Source: [Actinomadura] parvosata subsp. kistnae (GTDB lineage Bacteria; Actinomycetota; Actinomycetes; Streptosporangiales; Streptosporangiaceae). Taken from it: 64,000 nt of DNA. The first letter of the stretch is position 1; every line of letters begins with the position of its first letter. The stretch lies in contig NZ_OOHJ01000030.1 of NCBI RefSeq assembly GCF_900323885.1, positions 372,001 through 436,000 on the forward strand, in the 5' to 3' direction. Made by a program: the position numbers and the translations under genes. Shown here one piece after another: positions 16,960 to 26,036 of this stretch. The notes under the pieces are model-generated. The model was not told the DNA's origin, made no database searches, and saw only the letters and a list, made by a program, of their open reading frames with translations.

Positions 16960-17165
16960 CGCAAAACCGACGTGACCCCCGCGGCGAGCGCCAGGCTGCG
17001 CAGGTCAGGGAGGGGTCCGGGGCCGCGGTGGCGGGTCAGCCTTTGGTCAAATCGGTCTCGACCTTGCGCCGAACCCGCATTCTCCGGGTAGTCCAATTCG
17101 GATATATGGCCCATACCTATGGATTCCTCCCGGACCGATGCCGCACACGCGTCCTGGAGAGGGGG

Positions 17166-19901
17166 ATGAGGATGAGCGGACGGCATGCGCGCAGCCTGCG
17201 CACCACGTGGGCGGACCGGGTCTGCGAGGAGCGGAAACGGCTGCTGGCGGCCGTCGGCGACGAGCTGTGGGGGACCGAGCTCCTGCGGTTCACGCTCCAG
17301 CAGGCGGTGGCCGAGCTGTCCGGGCTGGGCGGCATGGTGCACCTGTGCGGCCCCGGCCACGGCGGCGGGCTGCGCCTGGTCGCGGCCAGCGGGCTGCCCT
17401 CCGCCTTCGCCCAGGCGTGGGAGCGCATCGACCGGGACGCCCCGCTCGTCCCGGCGCGAGCGCTCCGGGAGGCCGCGTTCGTGTGGGAACCCTTGACGGA
17501 CACCGCCGCCGGAGAGCGCGCGGGCAGGCGGCAGGGGGACGGATCCTGGTCCTGGCCCGCCGGCACGGCGATGGCCGCCGTTCCGCTGCTCGGCCCCGCC
17601 GGGCCGGCGGGCGCGTTGTCGGTCGTGACGCTCTCCCCGCACGAGCCGCCGGCCCGGCGACGGTCCTTCCTCCGCATGCTGGGCCGGTGGGCCGGCGAGC
17701 ACCTGAGCAGATACCCCGCGCCGCCGCCGGACCCGGCCGGCCCGGGACGGCGCGACCAGCCCGCCGGCTCGCACCTGCGGCAGGACCTGCCGACGGTCGG
17801 AACGTGGGACTGGGACGTCAGGACCGGCCGGATCACGTGGAACGCGGCGACGCTCGCCATCCTCGGCGTCGACCCCGGCACGTTCGACGAACGGATCGAG
17901 ACCTGGACCAGCATCGTCCACCCGGAAGACCTGCCCTGGGTGCTGGCCGACATCGACGAGGCGATCCAGACGGGGCGAATGTACGGCAGCGAGTACCGGA
18001 TCTGCCGCCCGGACGGGACCTCCGGCTGGGTGCGCGCCCGCGGCCGCTCCATCGCCGACGAGAACGGCCGGCCGGCACGCATGGTCGGCACCCTGATGGA
18101 CATCACCGCCGTCCACGACGCCATCGACACCGTCGCCGAACCGCCGGCGCGGGCGGCCGAGCCCGCCGCCGTGACCAGGGCCGACGCCGAACGAGCCGCC
18201 GGGATCGGCCGGCTGACCCGGGCGCTGGCCGAGGCCATCACCGTGCAGGACGTCGCGGACGCCTCCGCCGCCCACATCCTGCCGCTGTTCGGCGCCGTCG
18301 GGCTGATCGTCGCCCTCGTCGAGGGCGACCACCTGCGGCCGGTCGCGTTCTGCGGCTACACGCAGGAGTTCATCGACCGGATCACGCGGATACCGGCCTC
18401 GGGCAAGCTCACGATCGCGCAGGTCCTGCGCGAGCGTACCCCGATGTTCATCAGCTCGGCGGAGGAGTACATCGAGCGCTACCCCGTCGTGGCCGACCTT
18501 CCGGCCGCCGGCGGCAAGCAGGCGTGGGCGTTCCTGCCGCTGATCGCCTCAGGACGCCCCGTGGGGACGTGCGTCGTCTCCTTCGCCGAGCCGCACAAGT
18601 TCACCGGCGAGGAGCGTACCCTGCTCACCGCGCTCAGCGGGCTCGTCGCCCAGGCCGTGGAACGGGCCCGCCTGTACGACAAGGAGCACATGCGCGCCCA
18701 CCAGATGCAGCGCGAGCTGCTCCCCCGCGAGCTGCCCAGCCTGCCCGCCGTCACCCCCGCGGCCCGCTACCTGCCCGCCGGCAAGGACATGGAGGTGGGC
18801 GGCGACTGGTACGACGTCATCCCGCTGTCGGCGGACCGGGTCGCCATGGTCATCGGCGACGTCATGGGGCACGGCGTGGCCGAGGCCGTCACCATGGGCC
18901 GGCTGCGCACCGCCGTCCGTACCCTGGCCGACCTGGAACTGCCGCCCGACGAGCTGCTCGCCCACCTCAACGACCTGGTCAGCGAGCTCGGCGACGACTT
19001 CTACGCCACCTGCCTGTACCTGGTCTACGACCCCACCACCCGCACCTGCGACGTCACCCGCGCCGGCCATCCCCCGCCCGCCGTCGTCCACCCCGACGGC
19101 AGCGTGCACTTCCTCGACTCCGACCCGAACTCGCCGCTCGGCGCCGCCACCCCGCCCTTCGACACCGTGGAGCTGGAGGTGCCCGACGGCAGCCTCCTGG
19201 TCCTCTACACCGACGGCCTGGTCGAATCCGCCACCCTGGACATCGACCAGGGCATGGCCGACCTCGCCGCGGCACTCGGCGACATGGCCCCCGCGGCACT
19301 GCGCCCGACGCCGTGCCGGGAGCACGCGGCCCTGCCGGGCGGCTCGGGCGACCACTGCGCCGCCTGCCTCGAAGCCCTGTGCGACAACCTCACCAGCACC
19401 CTGCTGCCCACCAGGCAGGGCACCGCCGACGACACCGTGCTGCTGATCGCCAGAACCCACGCACTGCCCGCCGCCGACATGGCCTCCTGGCCGCTGCCCG
19501 ACGATCCCAGGGCGGCGGGCCAGGCCCGCGAGCACGTCCGGGCGCAGCTCAGCGCCTGGCACCTGGAGGACCTGTCCATGACCACCGAGCTCCTGGCCAG
19601 CGAGCTGGTCGGCAACGTGGTACGCCACGCCAAGGGCCCCATCCGGCTGCGCCTGCTCCGCAGCAACGTCCTCACCTGCGAAGTCTCCGACGGCAGCCTC
19701 ACCACTCCCCGCCCCCGCCGGGCCGGCGCGACCGACGAGGGCGGGCGCGGGCTGCAGCTCATCTCCGCGATCGCCCACCGCTGGGGCACCCGCTACACCG
19801 CCACCGGCAAATGCGTCTGGACCGAGCAGCCGCTGACGCGCACCGAACAGCACCCCGTCAACCTGTACGACGTGCTGGAGGACAGCCACTCCCCCGGGTG
19901 A
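17166..19901 (+). CDS. PAS-GAF-PP2C(SpoIIE)-HATPase multidomain phosphatase/anti-sigma protein
   Basis: A 911-residue signalling protein of the RsbU/SpoIIE type. From the N-terminus there is a GAF-like region (about 20-180) and PAS/PAC (about 205-315, TWDWDVRTGRITWN). GAF follows (about 345-500), then a PP2C-type SpoIIE phosphatase (about 515-760) with metal-binding aspartates in GGDWYDVI, IGDVMGHG and LYTDGLVES. An RsbW-like HATPase is last (about 770-895, ELLASELVGNVVRHAKG...GGRGLQLI). It would dephosphorylate STAS anti-anti-sigma factors and, through its kinase part, oppose this. GGAGAGG precedes the ATG. It faces a STAS gene tail to tail 12 bp away. No sigma factor gene adjoins it. Confidence 0.88.
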   Translation: MRMSGRHARSLRTTWADRVCEERKRLLAAVGDELWGTELLRFTLQQAVAELSGLGGMVHLCGPGHGGGLRLVAASGLPSAFAQAWERIDRDAPLVPARALREAAFVWEPLTDTAAGERAGRRQGDGSWSWPAGTAMAAVPLLGPAGPAGALSVVTLSPHEPPARRRSFLRMLGRWAGEHLSRYPAPPPDPAGPGRRDQPAGSHLRQDLPTVGTWDWDVRTGRITWNAATLAILGVDPGTFDERIETWTSIVHPEDLPWVLADIDEAIQTGRMYGSEYRICRPDGTSGWVRARGRSIADENGRPARMVGTLMDITAVHDAIDTVAEPPARAAEPAAVTRADAERAAGIGRLTRALAEAITVQDVADASAAHILPLFGAVGLIVALVEGDHLRPVAFCGYTQEFIDRITRIPASGKLTIAQVLRERTPMFISSAEEYIERYPVVADLPAAGGKQAWAFLPLIASGRPVGTCVVSFAEPHKFTGEERTLLTALSGLVAQAVERARLYDKEHMRAHQMQRELLPRELPSLPAVTPAARYLPAGKDMEVGGDWYDVIPLSADRVAMVIGDVMGHGVAEAVTMGRLRTAVRTLADLELPPDELLAHLNDLVSELGDDFYATCLYLVYDPTTRTCDVTRAGHPPPAVVHPDGSVHFLDSDPNSPLGAATPPFDTVELEVPDGSLLVLYTDGLVESATLDIDQGMADLAAALGDMAPAALRPTPCREHAALPGGSGDHCAACLEALCDNLTSTLLPTRQGTADDTVLLIARTHALPAADMASWPLPDDPRAAGQAREHVRAQLSAWHLEDLSMTTELLASELVGNVVRHAKGPIRLRLLRSNVLTCEVSDGSLTTPRPRRAGATDEGGRGLQLISAIAHRWGTRYTATGKCVWTEQPLTRTEQHPVNLYDVLEDSHSPG

Positions 19902-19913
19902 GAGCGGCGGTCA

Positions 19914-20303
19914 TCAGGGGATGGGCTCGGGTGGAGAGGCGTCCTTCGGGCCGGGGCGGGCGTGACCGTTGCGTGCCGGGCACAGGCGATTGCCCTGCCC
20001 CACCTGCCAGCCCAGCACTCTCAGCAGCCTGCGGGCCAGCGGCGGAACCGCATCGACGATCAGCCTGCGCGGCGCCGGAAGCCCGGCGGCGACCTGGCCG
20101 ATCAGCCGCAGCGCGCCGGCGTCGATGAAGTGCAGCCCGCCCAGATCAAGACGGACGTCGCCGCCGCACACGGCCACCGCCCAGGCCAGCGCGCGGGCCA
20201 GCCGGGGGTGGGCGGCGCGGTCGATCTCACCGCCCAGGCGCAGCCCGCAGGGATGCACCATGAGCGTGATGTGGGCAACGCTGTCACTACTCGGGGACGT
20301 CAT
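19914..20303 (-). CDS. STAS domain protein lacking the usual phospho-serine
   Basis: A 129-residue STAS (SpoIIAA-like) protein. VHPCGLRLGGEIDRAAHPRL and VRLDLGGLHFIDAGALRLIG show the fold. In classical anti-anti-sigma factors the second motif is D-S-(S/T)-G-L, with Ser phosphorylated by an RsbW kinase; here it reads DAGAL, so that Ser is Ala. The protein may be locked in the unphosphorylated, sigma-releasing form, or may serve another partner. A short basic/proline tail follows residue 105. It converges with the SpoIIE-type gene, which suggests but does not prove a shared pathway. Confidence 0.75.
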   Translation of the reverse strand: MTSPSSDSVAHITLMVHPCGLRLGGEIDRAAHPRLARALAWAVAVCGGDVRLDLGGLHFIDAGALRLIGQVAAGLPAPRRLIVDAVPPLARRLLRVLGWQVGQGNRLCPARNGHARPGPKDASPPEPIP

Positions 20304-20621
20304 GACACTCCAGCAGAGGTAAGCCGGGGCCGCCGCTCGTGACGGTCCTGAGCCGGGCTGTCGTACCCGCGCCGGACCCGGGAAAGGAGCCAGGGGTCGG
20401 CTTCGCCGGCGGCTCGATCCCGCCCGGCGAAGCGGTACGGCCCGTTCTCGGCCGCCGTCCGCGAGGCCGTGGGGCGCTCCGCGCCCTGGGCTGTGCTCGC
20501 GGTTGCTGTCCCTCTCCTGCCCGCGGCGGCCCGCATTATGCCCCATAGCAACCACTCGACCACGAAGCGCGCCCGCCGCCCTTTACATAAACTATGAATA
20601 TAAAACTGTTATGCTTACGGC
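20304..20621. other. 318-bp spacer between STAS and MarR starts
   Basis: No credible gene is seen. It must hold divergent promoters. The part near the MarR start (20578-20620) is strikingly AT-rich for this genome; the rest is ordinary GC-rich sequence. Confidence 0.5.
20578..20620 (+). promoter_or_regulatory. AT-rich promoter/operator of the MarR-MFS operon
   Basis: An AT-rich island immediately before the MarR start contains CATAAAC (20586-20592) and, inverted, GTTATG (20608-20613), with TATAAA between them. Such a site fits a promoter covered by its own MarR repressor. Exact -35/-10 boxes are not clear. Confidence 0.45.
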
Positions 20622-21079
20622 GTGAGCCGCCAAGACGCCGACCCGGTCGCGGCCGCCGCCATCGCGGCCGCCCTCTACGGCCTGGCCACCAGGGCCGCGA
20701 GACGCCTGCCCGCGACATGAGCCTGACCTCCGCCGCCACCCTCGCCACCCTGGACCGGACCGGGCCGCGGCGCATCACCGACCTGGCCGTGGTCGAGGGC
20801 GTCACCCAGCCCGCGATGACCGCCCTGGTCCGGGTGATGGAGGAGTCCGGCCTGGTCGAGCGGCGGGGCGACGCGTCCGACAAGCGGGTCACGCTGGTGT
20901 GCCTGACCGACGCCGGCGCCTCCTACGTCCGGACGCGGCGCCAGGCGGGCGTCCACGCGTTCGAGCGGTTGATCGGGAAGCTCACCCTCGACGAGGTCGA
21001 GGCGCTGGTGGCGGCCCTTCCGGCGCTGCGGCATCTGGCGGAGCTCGAAAGCCAGGACCGCGAAGGGCCGAGACGGTGA
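20622..21079 (+). pseudogene. MarR family regulator interrupted by a one-base frameshift
   Basis: From GTG 20622 the frame encodes a normal MarR start (MSRQDADPVAAAAIAAALYG, ending RRLPAT and a stop). The second frame then gives RDMSLTSAATLATLDRTG, the winged helix (VTQPAMTALVRVMEESGLVERRGD) and the end. Adding one C to the CCC run at 20709-20711 would join them as LPRDMSLTS, exactly the family wording. It is either a real inactivating deletion or a base-calling error in a C run; an internal ATG at 20717 could still yield a shortened protein. It is followed 25 bp later by an MFS pump it would repress. Confidence 0.75.
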
Positions 21080-21104
21080 CCGGGCAGCCGGTCGGCGGGC
21101 CGCG

Positions 21105-22490
21105 GTGAGGGCGCTCCCGGTGGCGCGGCTGCTGGTCCCCGCCCTGATTTTCATCGCGCTGGTCGTGGCGGCGGTCGCCAGCCTCGGGACGCCGCTCATC
21201 ACCAGCGTGGCGACCTCGTTCCACGTCCCGCTCGGCAGCGCGCAGTGGACGCTGACCGTCGCGCTGCTCAGCGGCGCCGTCGCCACGCCGGTCCTGGGCC
21301 GGCTCGGAGCCGGCCCGCACCGGCGCGCCGCGATCCTCGCCACGCTGGCGGTCGTCGTCGCCGGCAGCGCGCTCACCGTGCTGCCGCTGCCGTTCGCGTG
21401 GCTGCTGGCCGGCCGGGCGGCCCAGGGCGTCGGGCTCGGGCTGACGGCACTGATGATGGGCGTGGCCCGGGACCACCTCCCCGAGCGGCGCGGCGCGGCC
21501 GTGATCTCCCTGATCTCGGTGGTCTCGATCATCGGGGCCGGCGTCGGCTACCCGCTGGCCGCCCTGCTCGCCGAGCTCGGCGGGGTACGGGCCGCCTACG
21601 GCCTCGGCCTGGCCGTCACCGCCGCCGCCCTGCTGACCGCGTGGCGCTCCGTCCCCGAAGCCCCCGAAGGCCGCTCCGCCCGCGTGGACGTGGCAGGCGC
21701 GGTCGTCCTGGCCGCCGCGCTGCTCCTGGTGCTGTTCCTCGCCGGCGAACGGATCCTGTGGAGCGGGCACCTCGCCGTGGCGGCGGGCCTCGCCGTCGTC
21801 GCGGTGGTGCTGCTCTGCCTCTGGGCCGTCATCGAGCTGCGCGGCACGACGCCCCTGGTCGATGTGCGGGCGATGCGGCACCCGGCGGTCGCCGGGGCGA
21901 ACCTCGCCACGTTCGCCGGCGGGATCGGCATGTACCTCCTGCTCACGCTCATCACCCGGTACGCGCAGACGCCGCACGGCGCCGGCTACGGCTTCGGGCT
22001 GACGACCTTCGCCGCCGGGCTGGTCCTCGTCCCGTTCTCGGTGCTGGGGTTCGTCGCCGGCCAGCTCACGCCGCGGATCCGGACGCGGATCGCCGGCCCC
22101 CTGCTCCTGGCCGGCAGCGCCGTCGTGGTCGGCGGCGGGTTCGCCCTGTTCGCCGCGGCCCGGACGAACCTGGCCGAGCTGTTCGCGGCGATGGGCGTGC
22201 TCGGCTTCGGCGTCGGCGGCTTCTCGGCCGCGATGCCCGGCGTCATCCTGGCCGTCACCCCCAAGAGCGAGACGTCGAGCGCCATGAGCGTCAACTACGT
22301 CGTCCGCAGCGTCGGGTACTCCCTGGGCAGCGCCCTCGGCGGCCTGATCCTCGCCGCCGGCACCGGCCCCGGCCACCTCTTCCCCGACGACAACGCCTAC
22401 ACCACGGCGGCGCTGGCCGGCATCGGCGCCATGGCGATCACGACACTGACCAGCCTCGCCCTCGCCCGCCGCCGCCCGCCCGAGGCCTGA
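21105..22490 (+). CDS. MFS drug-efflux transporter (DHA2-like)
   Basis: A 461-residue inner-membrane proton-driven exporter with about 14 hydrophobic segments. The loop motif GRLGAGPHRRAAI after TM2 and GRAAQGVGLGLTALMMGVARD after TM4 are MFS signatures of multidrug pumps. It lies 25 bp after the MarR gene and is probably co-transcribed; if the MarR frameshift is real the pump may be constitutively expressed. The start is a GTG. The compound exported is unknown. Confidence 0.85.
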   Translation: MRALPVARLLVPALIFIALVVAAVASLGTPLITSVATSFHVPLGSAQWTLTVALLSGAVATPVLGRLGAGPHRRAAILATLAVVVAGSALTVLPLPFAWLLAGRAAQGVGLGLTALMMGVARDHLPERRGAAVISLISVVSIIGAGVGYPLAALLAELGGVRAAYGLGLAVTAAALLTAWRSVPEAPEGRSARVDVAGAVVLAAALLLVLFLAGERILWSGHLAVAAGLAVVAVVLLCLWAVIELRGTTPLVDVRAMRHPAVAGANLATFAGGIGMYLLLTLITRYAQTPHGAGYGFGLTTFAAGLVLVPFSVLGFVAGQLTPRIRTRIAGPLLLAGSAVVVGGGFALFAAARTNLAELFAAMGVLGFGVGGFSAAMPGVILAVTPKSETSSAMSVNYVVRSVGYSLGSALGGLILAAGTGPGHLFPDDNAYTTAALAGIGAMAITTLTSLALARRRPPEA

Positions 22491-22500
22491 CGCCGGCCGG

Positions 22501-23694
22501 CTACCGGGCCGGTCGGTCCGGCCTGCCGACTGACACGGATTGGAAGAGCGGCCGCACGCCGCCGGTCATGATCGGGCCGTGGATCCGTCTCAGGTCACCG
22601 TCCGGCTCGACGGCGAACGTGAACAGCTCCGCGCGCAGCGTGCTGACGTAGGCCCGCCGCCCGTCGGCGCTGAGCGCGATGCCGACCGGGCCGTGTCCCG
22701 CCTCGAACGGGGCGTTCGGGGTGGGCCGCAGCGACCCGTCGGCGGCGATGGTGAAGCCCCACACCTTGGTGGCGAGGTCGGGGTTGACGTTCAGGCCGCC
22801 GCTGGTGACATAGAGGTGCCTGCCGTCAGGGGTGATGGCCGTGCCGATCGGTACGTCGGGTGCGCTGTACGGCGAGCCGGGGACGGGCGTGAGCGAGCCG
22901 TCCGCGCCGATGGAGAAGCCGAAGAGCTGGCGGTCCGACACGCTGGTCAGCGCCTCGCAGGCCACGTAGAGGTGGCGGCCGTCGGGGGTGACCGACATGC
23001 CGAGCCCGCCGCGCTCGACCGGTACGGGCTCGCCGGCCCTGCTCAGCGTGCCCTTCGGGCCGACCGCGAAGACGACGACGAAGCCGGGCGGCTCGGTGTC
23101 CTCCGGGGTGATCGCCGGGCGGCCGTGGCTGACGAACAGGAAGCGTCCGTCGGGCGTCATGGCCAGGCCGCGCGGGCTGGCCTGGCCGGTGGAGACCGCC
23201 GGGCCGCGCCGGTGCAGCCGGCCGTCGAAGCCGACGGAGAACACCGACACGGTGCCGTCGTCGGTGTCGGCGGTGTAGAAGGTCCGGCCTGACGGCGCGA
23301 GGAGGCTGCCGAACGGGAAGTCGCCCGCCCGGACGGCGGGCGGCCGGAGCGGGGTGAGCCTGCCGTCGTCGCCGACGCGGTACTGGTGGACGCTGTCGTC
23401 CAGTGCGGTGGCGACGTAGGCGGTGCGGCCGTCGGCGGAGAGCTGGAGCTGCCGCGGCTGCGTGCCCGTGGGGATGAGCGGCGGCTCCAGCACCGGCTCT
23501 CCGGTGGAGCCGAGCCGGAACAGCGAGATGTCGCCCGAGTCGCCGTTGGTGACGTAAAGGGTGCCGCCGGCGGCGGCGTCGGCCGGCGTGCCGGTGAGCA
23601 GCACGCTCACGGCCAGTGCGGCCAGTGCCAGGCGCGCTCCGCGCGGGCGCGATCCGGGTGCGGCCGGCAGGCGTGGGGGACGCGTGACGTGCAT
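22501..23694 (-). CDS. Secreted beta-propeller (lactonase-like/YVTN) protein
   Basis: A 397-residue exported protein. A signal peptide with a long basic front (1-43, ADAAAGG) precedes about seven propeller repeats of the form PDGRHLYV / ADGRTAYV, each 45-55 residues, as in the 6-phosphogluconolactonase-like (Lactonase) family and YVTN proteins. Export argues against a role in sugar-phosphate metabolism; a surface or binding role is more likely. It converges with the MFS gene (10 bp) and stands alone. Confidence 0.75.
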   Translation of the reverse strand: MHVTRPPRLPAAPGSRPRGARLALAALAVSVLLTGTPADAAAGGTLYVTNGDSGDISLFRLGSTGEPVLEPPLIPTGTQPRQLQLSADGRTAYVATALDDSVHQYRVGDDGRLTPLRPPAVRAGDFPFGSLLAPSGRTFYTADTDDGTVSVFSVGFDGRLHRRGPAVSTGQASPRGLAMTPDGRFLFVSHGRPAITPEDTEPPGFVVVFAVGPKGTLSRAGEPVPVERGGLGMSVTPDGRHLYVACEALTSVSDRQLFGFSIGADGSLTPVPGSPYSAPDVPIGTAITPDGRHLYVTSGGLNVNPDLATKVWGFTIAADGSLRPTPNAPFEAGHGPVGIALSADGRRAYVSTLRAELFTFAVEPDGDLRRIHGPIMTGGVRPLFQSVSVGRPDRPAR

Positions 23695-23889
23695 GATGCC
23701 TCCTGTCCGAAGGGGTCGCCGGCCCGGCGGCCGGGCACCGCCCGTCTTCAGGACCCCTCCAGGCTGCCACCCCGCCTGGTCCGGTCCCAGGGCATTGTCC
23801 GGACATCTACCGGTAACTCCGGCGCGTGACCAGCGGGGCAGGCATGGGCGCCGCGTGCAGGCGGCCGGAACAGGGGCTCGTCCCGCAGA

Positions 23890-24453
23890 TCAGGTGGGGC
23901 GTGGAGACAGGCGGAAGACGCGCAGTTCGCGGCCGGAGCGCTCGGTGTAGCCCTGGTACAGGGGCCAGAAGCGGACGAGTGCCTGCCATGCCTGTTCGCG
24001 CTCGTCTCCGGTGAGCAGGGTCGCCGTCACCGGCGTCACGCGGCCGCGGAAGTTCACAGTGGCCTGCGGGGTCTTGAGCAGGTTGCCGCTCCAGGCGGGA
24101 TGCCGGTCCCTGCCGAAGTTGCTGCCGACCACGAGGAACGAGCCGTCGTCCTGCGGCATGCAGGCCAGCGGGCTCTGGCGGGGCTGCCCGGTCTTGCTGC
24201 CGGTGGTGGTGAGCAGCAGGTGGGGAAGCAGTTGATCGCCCATGAGCACCCGGCCACCGCTCAGCCGGTTGACGAGACGGTCGAGCGGCGGGACGATCTT
24301 GGGTGCGACCAGGGCGAAACCCCTGGTGCCCGCGAGCCACTGGAAGAACGGGCGCAGCGCGGCGCTGAGCCGGGCCCTTGCCGTCGTCCTGTTGCGCTGC
24401 TGCTCGACCACGCCGACCTCACGTCCTGGCTCCGGGCTTGCTGATGAGGTCAC
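23890..24453 (-). CDS. Ddn-like deazaflavin (F420)-dependent nitroreductase family protein
   Basis: A 187-residue split-barrel protein of the Ddn/F420 nitroreductase family. Typical features are LLLTTTGSKTGQPRQSPLACMP, GSFLVVGSNFGRDRHPAWSGNL and the VNFRGRVTPVTA strand, followed by W..LVRFWPLYQGYTERSGRELRVFRL. The GTG at 24453 is chosen because GGAG lies 6 nt upstream; a TTG 15 bp further out would start inside a palindrome. The palindrome 24464-24477 suggests TetR-type repression. The substrate is unknown; relatives reduce quinones or nitro compounds with F420H2. Confidence 0.8.
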   Translation of the reverse strand: MTSSASPEPGREVGVVEQQRNRTTARARLSAALRPFFQWLAGTRGFALVAPKIVPPLDRLVNRLSGGRVLMGDQLLPHLLLTTTGSKTGQPRQSPLACMPQDDGSFLVVGSNFGRDRHPAWSGNLLKTPQATVNFRGRVTPVTATLLTGDEREQAWQALVRFWPLYQGYTERSGRELRVFRLSPRPT

Positions 24454-24463
24454 GATATCTCCA

Positions 24464-24477
24464 ACCAAGCGCTTGGT
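24464..24477. promoter_or_regulatory. TetR-type palindrome upstream of Ddn-like gene
   Basis: ACCAAGCGCTTGGT is a perfect 14-bp inverted repeat, beginning 11 bp before the GTG start. No regulator gene adjoins it, so the repressor is encoded elsewhere. Confidence 0.65.
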
Positions 24478-24499
24478 CTAATCGCAGCGGGCCGGTTCG

Positions 24500-24927
24500 G
24501 GCACCACCTTCCTCAACCAGGCGACGACCGCCATCTCCAAGCAGACCGGCATCCTCATCCTCGACCCGTGGGCAGCCAGTCCGCCGGCAGCTCCGTCACG
24601 CAGGCGAACGCGGCCGGCATCCCCATCATGGCCTTCGACCGCAAGCCCTCCGGCGGCAAGGGCAAGGTCAAGGTCCTCGGCAACGACGGCATCGCCGACG
24701 CGCTGGCCGCCGTCGCGGCGGGCGAGATGTACGCCACCAACGCCGAGTCGCCCTTCGCCCTCGGACAGAAGGTGATGTCCCTGGCCGGCGATGTGCTGGG
24801 GGGCAAGCAGGTGCAGCCGGACGAGACGCTGCGGGGCGAGCTGGTCACGAAGAACAACGTGAAGGAGTACGCCGACCATCTCACCAGCCTCGGCGACAAG
24901 TCCGGCGTCCCGGACAGCCTCAAGTAG
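24500..24927 (+). pseudogene. Relic of an ABC sugar-binding protein
   Basis: One frame reads TTFLNQATTAISKQTGILIL (from about 24503) and a second, from about 24568, reads GSQSAGSSVTQANAAGIPIM, then AFDRKPSGG and onward to a normal C-terminus (SGVPDSLK). The joined text is the middle and end of a periplasmic-binding-protein-like domain (Peripla_BP_4, ribose/xylose type). Restoring one G near 24567 (GACCCGGTGGGC) would give DPVGSQSAG. The N-terminal half with its signal peptide is missing, and no ABC transporter genes adjoin, so this is a decayed remnant, not a working gene. Confidence 0.75.
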
Positions 24928-24933
24928 CCGCAC

Positions 24934-24969
24934 GAAACGCCTGCCCGGACGCGTCCGAGCAGGCGTTTC
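24934..24969 (+). terminator. Strong hairpin after the sugar-binding-protein relic
   Basis: GAAACGCCTGC and GCAGGCGTTTC form a perfect 11-bp stem, and the loop contains CGGACGCGTCCG, itself self-complementary. It begins 6 bp after the relic's stop and probably was the terminator of the lost operon. Confidence 0.75.
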
Positions 24970-25037
24970 CCCGCTTCCCCGCCCGCCCGAGCGATCACGG
25001 GGCGGTCACCAGTTGCGTCGTGGGGCGTTCCCGCCTA

Positions 25038-25853
25038 TCAGTCGTCGTCGGGGAAGACCAGCTCATCGCGTGTCGCCACCAGCTCGGCAGGAGGCGGCTT
25101 GATGTCGACGGCCTCGCCCCAGCCGGAGAGCCGCACGTCGGCGGTCGAGACACTGCGGTCCTTGGTGTTCCAGAGCGAGTCGGGCTCGTCATAGCGCGTC
25201 TGGCACCTGCGGACGAGCTGATCCGAGCCCAGCCACAGCCGCCACGTCACGGGCAGCTTGGTGTAGCTCGCGTACTGCCCCGTGGGCTTCTCGAAGCCGT
25301 CCACCCGCAGGCCCGGGTTCAGCTTGTACAGGTCGCCGATGGTGGTGCTGCCTTCGTAGAGCGTGGTGCGCGTGCCGTCGTAGACGCCGGCGGGCCGCTT
25401 GACCGTCGTGGTGGCCAGCACGTGCCGGAGCGTGGCGGAATCGCTCAGCCTGATCTGCCCGCACACCAGTTCCAGGTCGTTCTTCTTGGTCTCCAAGAAC
25501 CAGGACTTGCCCGCCGGCATATAGGCGGGGTGCTCGCGTTCCCAGCCGTAGGCGCGGTCGGGGAAGATGATGCTCCGGGAGTCGCCGGGCGAGAACTTCG
25601 AGTAGCGCACGTCGATCGCCACGATCCCGCCCCCGCCGAACTTGTAGACGGCCCGCGACCGGCTGGAGACATGATCCTTCTTCGGCCCCCAGACGATGCG
25701 ATACACCGCGTTCAGCCGCACGCCGCCGTGACCGTCGAGCTGCCGCTTCAGTGCCGCGACCGGATCAGGACGGGTGACGGCTCCGGCGGGTGCGCCGATG
25801 ACCGAGACCGATACGGCCAGCACGGCAGTCAGCCCAATCGTCCGTCGCCCCAT
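25038..25853 (-). CDS. Secreted protein of unknown function
   Basis: A 271-residue exported protein with a signal peptide (1-25, ending PAGAV). The mature part begins VAALKRQLDGHGGVRLNAVY and is rich in beta-strand text such as RAVYKFGGGGIVAIDVRYSKF and LPVTWRLWLGSDQLVRRCQT. This suggests a LolA/LppX-like open barrel, as in many actinobacterial envelope proteins, but no family motif is certain. Two cysteines (in LVCGQIR and RRCQTRY) could form a disulphide. There is no lipobox. It is monocistronic. Confidence 0.65.
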   Translation of the reverse strand: MGRRTIGLTAVLAVSVSVIGAPAGAVTRPDPVAALKRQLDGHGGVRLNAVYRIVWGPKKDHVSSRSRAVYKFGGGGIVAIDVRYSKFSPGDSRSIIFPDRAYGWEREHPAYMPAGKSWFLETKKNDLELVCGQIRLSDSATLRHVLATTTVKRPAGVYDGTRTTLYEGSTTIGDLYKLNPGLRVDGFEKPTGQYASYTKLPVTWRLWLGSDQLVRRCQTRYDEPDSLWNTKDRSVSTADVRLSGWGEAVDIKPPPAELVATRDELVFPDDD

Positions 25854-26036
25854 GCCCTGCTGCTCCCCCGCTCGGTTCCGTGCCGTCCGGAACGGAGGCT
25901 GGGAAGATCTTCGCGCATGAAGATCTCAACGCTGTCACGACGAAGCCCGCACCAGCCGCCCGTCACCATCGCTCACGACCCGTGGTGGTCGAGGGCCACG
26001 CGTTTCCTGTCTCCTGAGCCGCGGAATCGGGGCCCG

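Noticed and set aside
17138..20128. A 996-codon frame overlapping the SpoIIE-type gene in another phase
   Set aside because: Arg/Ala/Pro/His-rich shadow; the other frame has PAS, GAF, PP2C and HATPase motifs.
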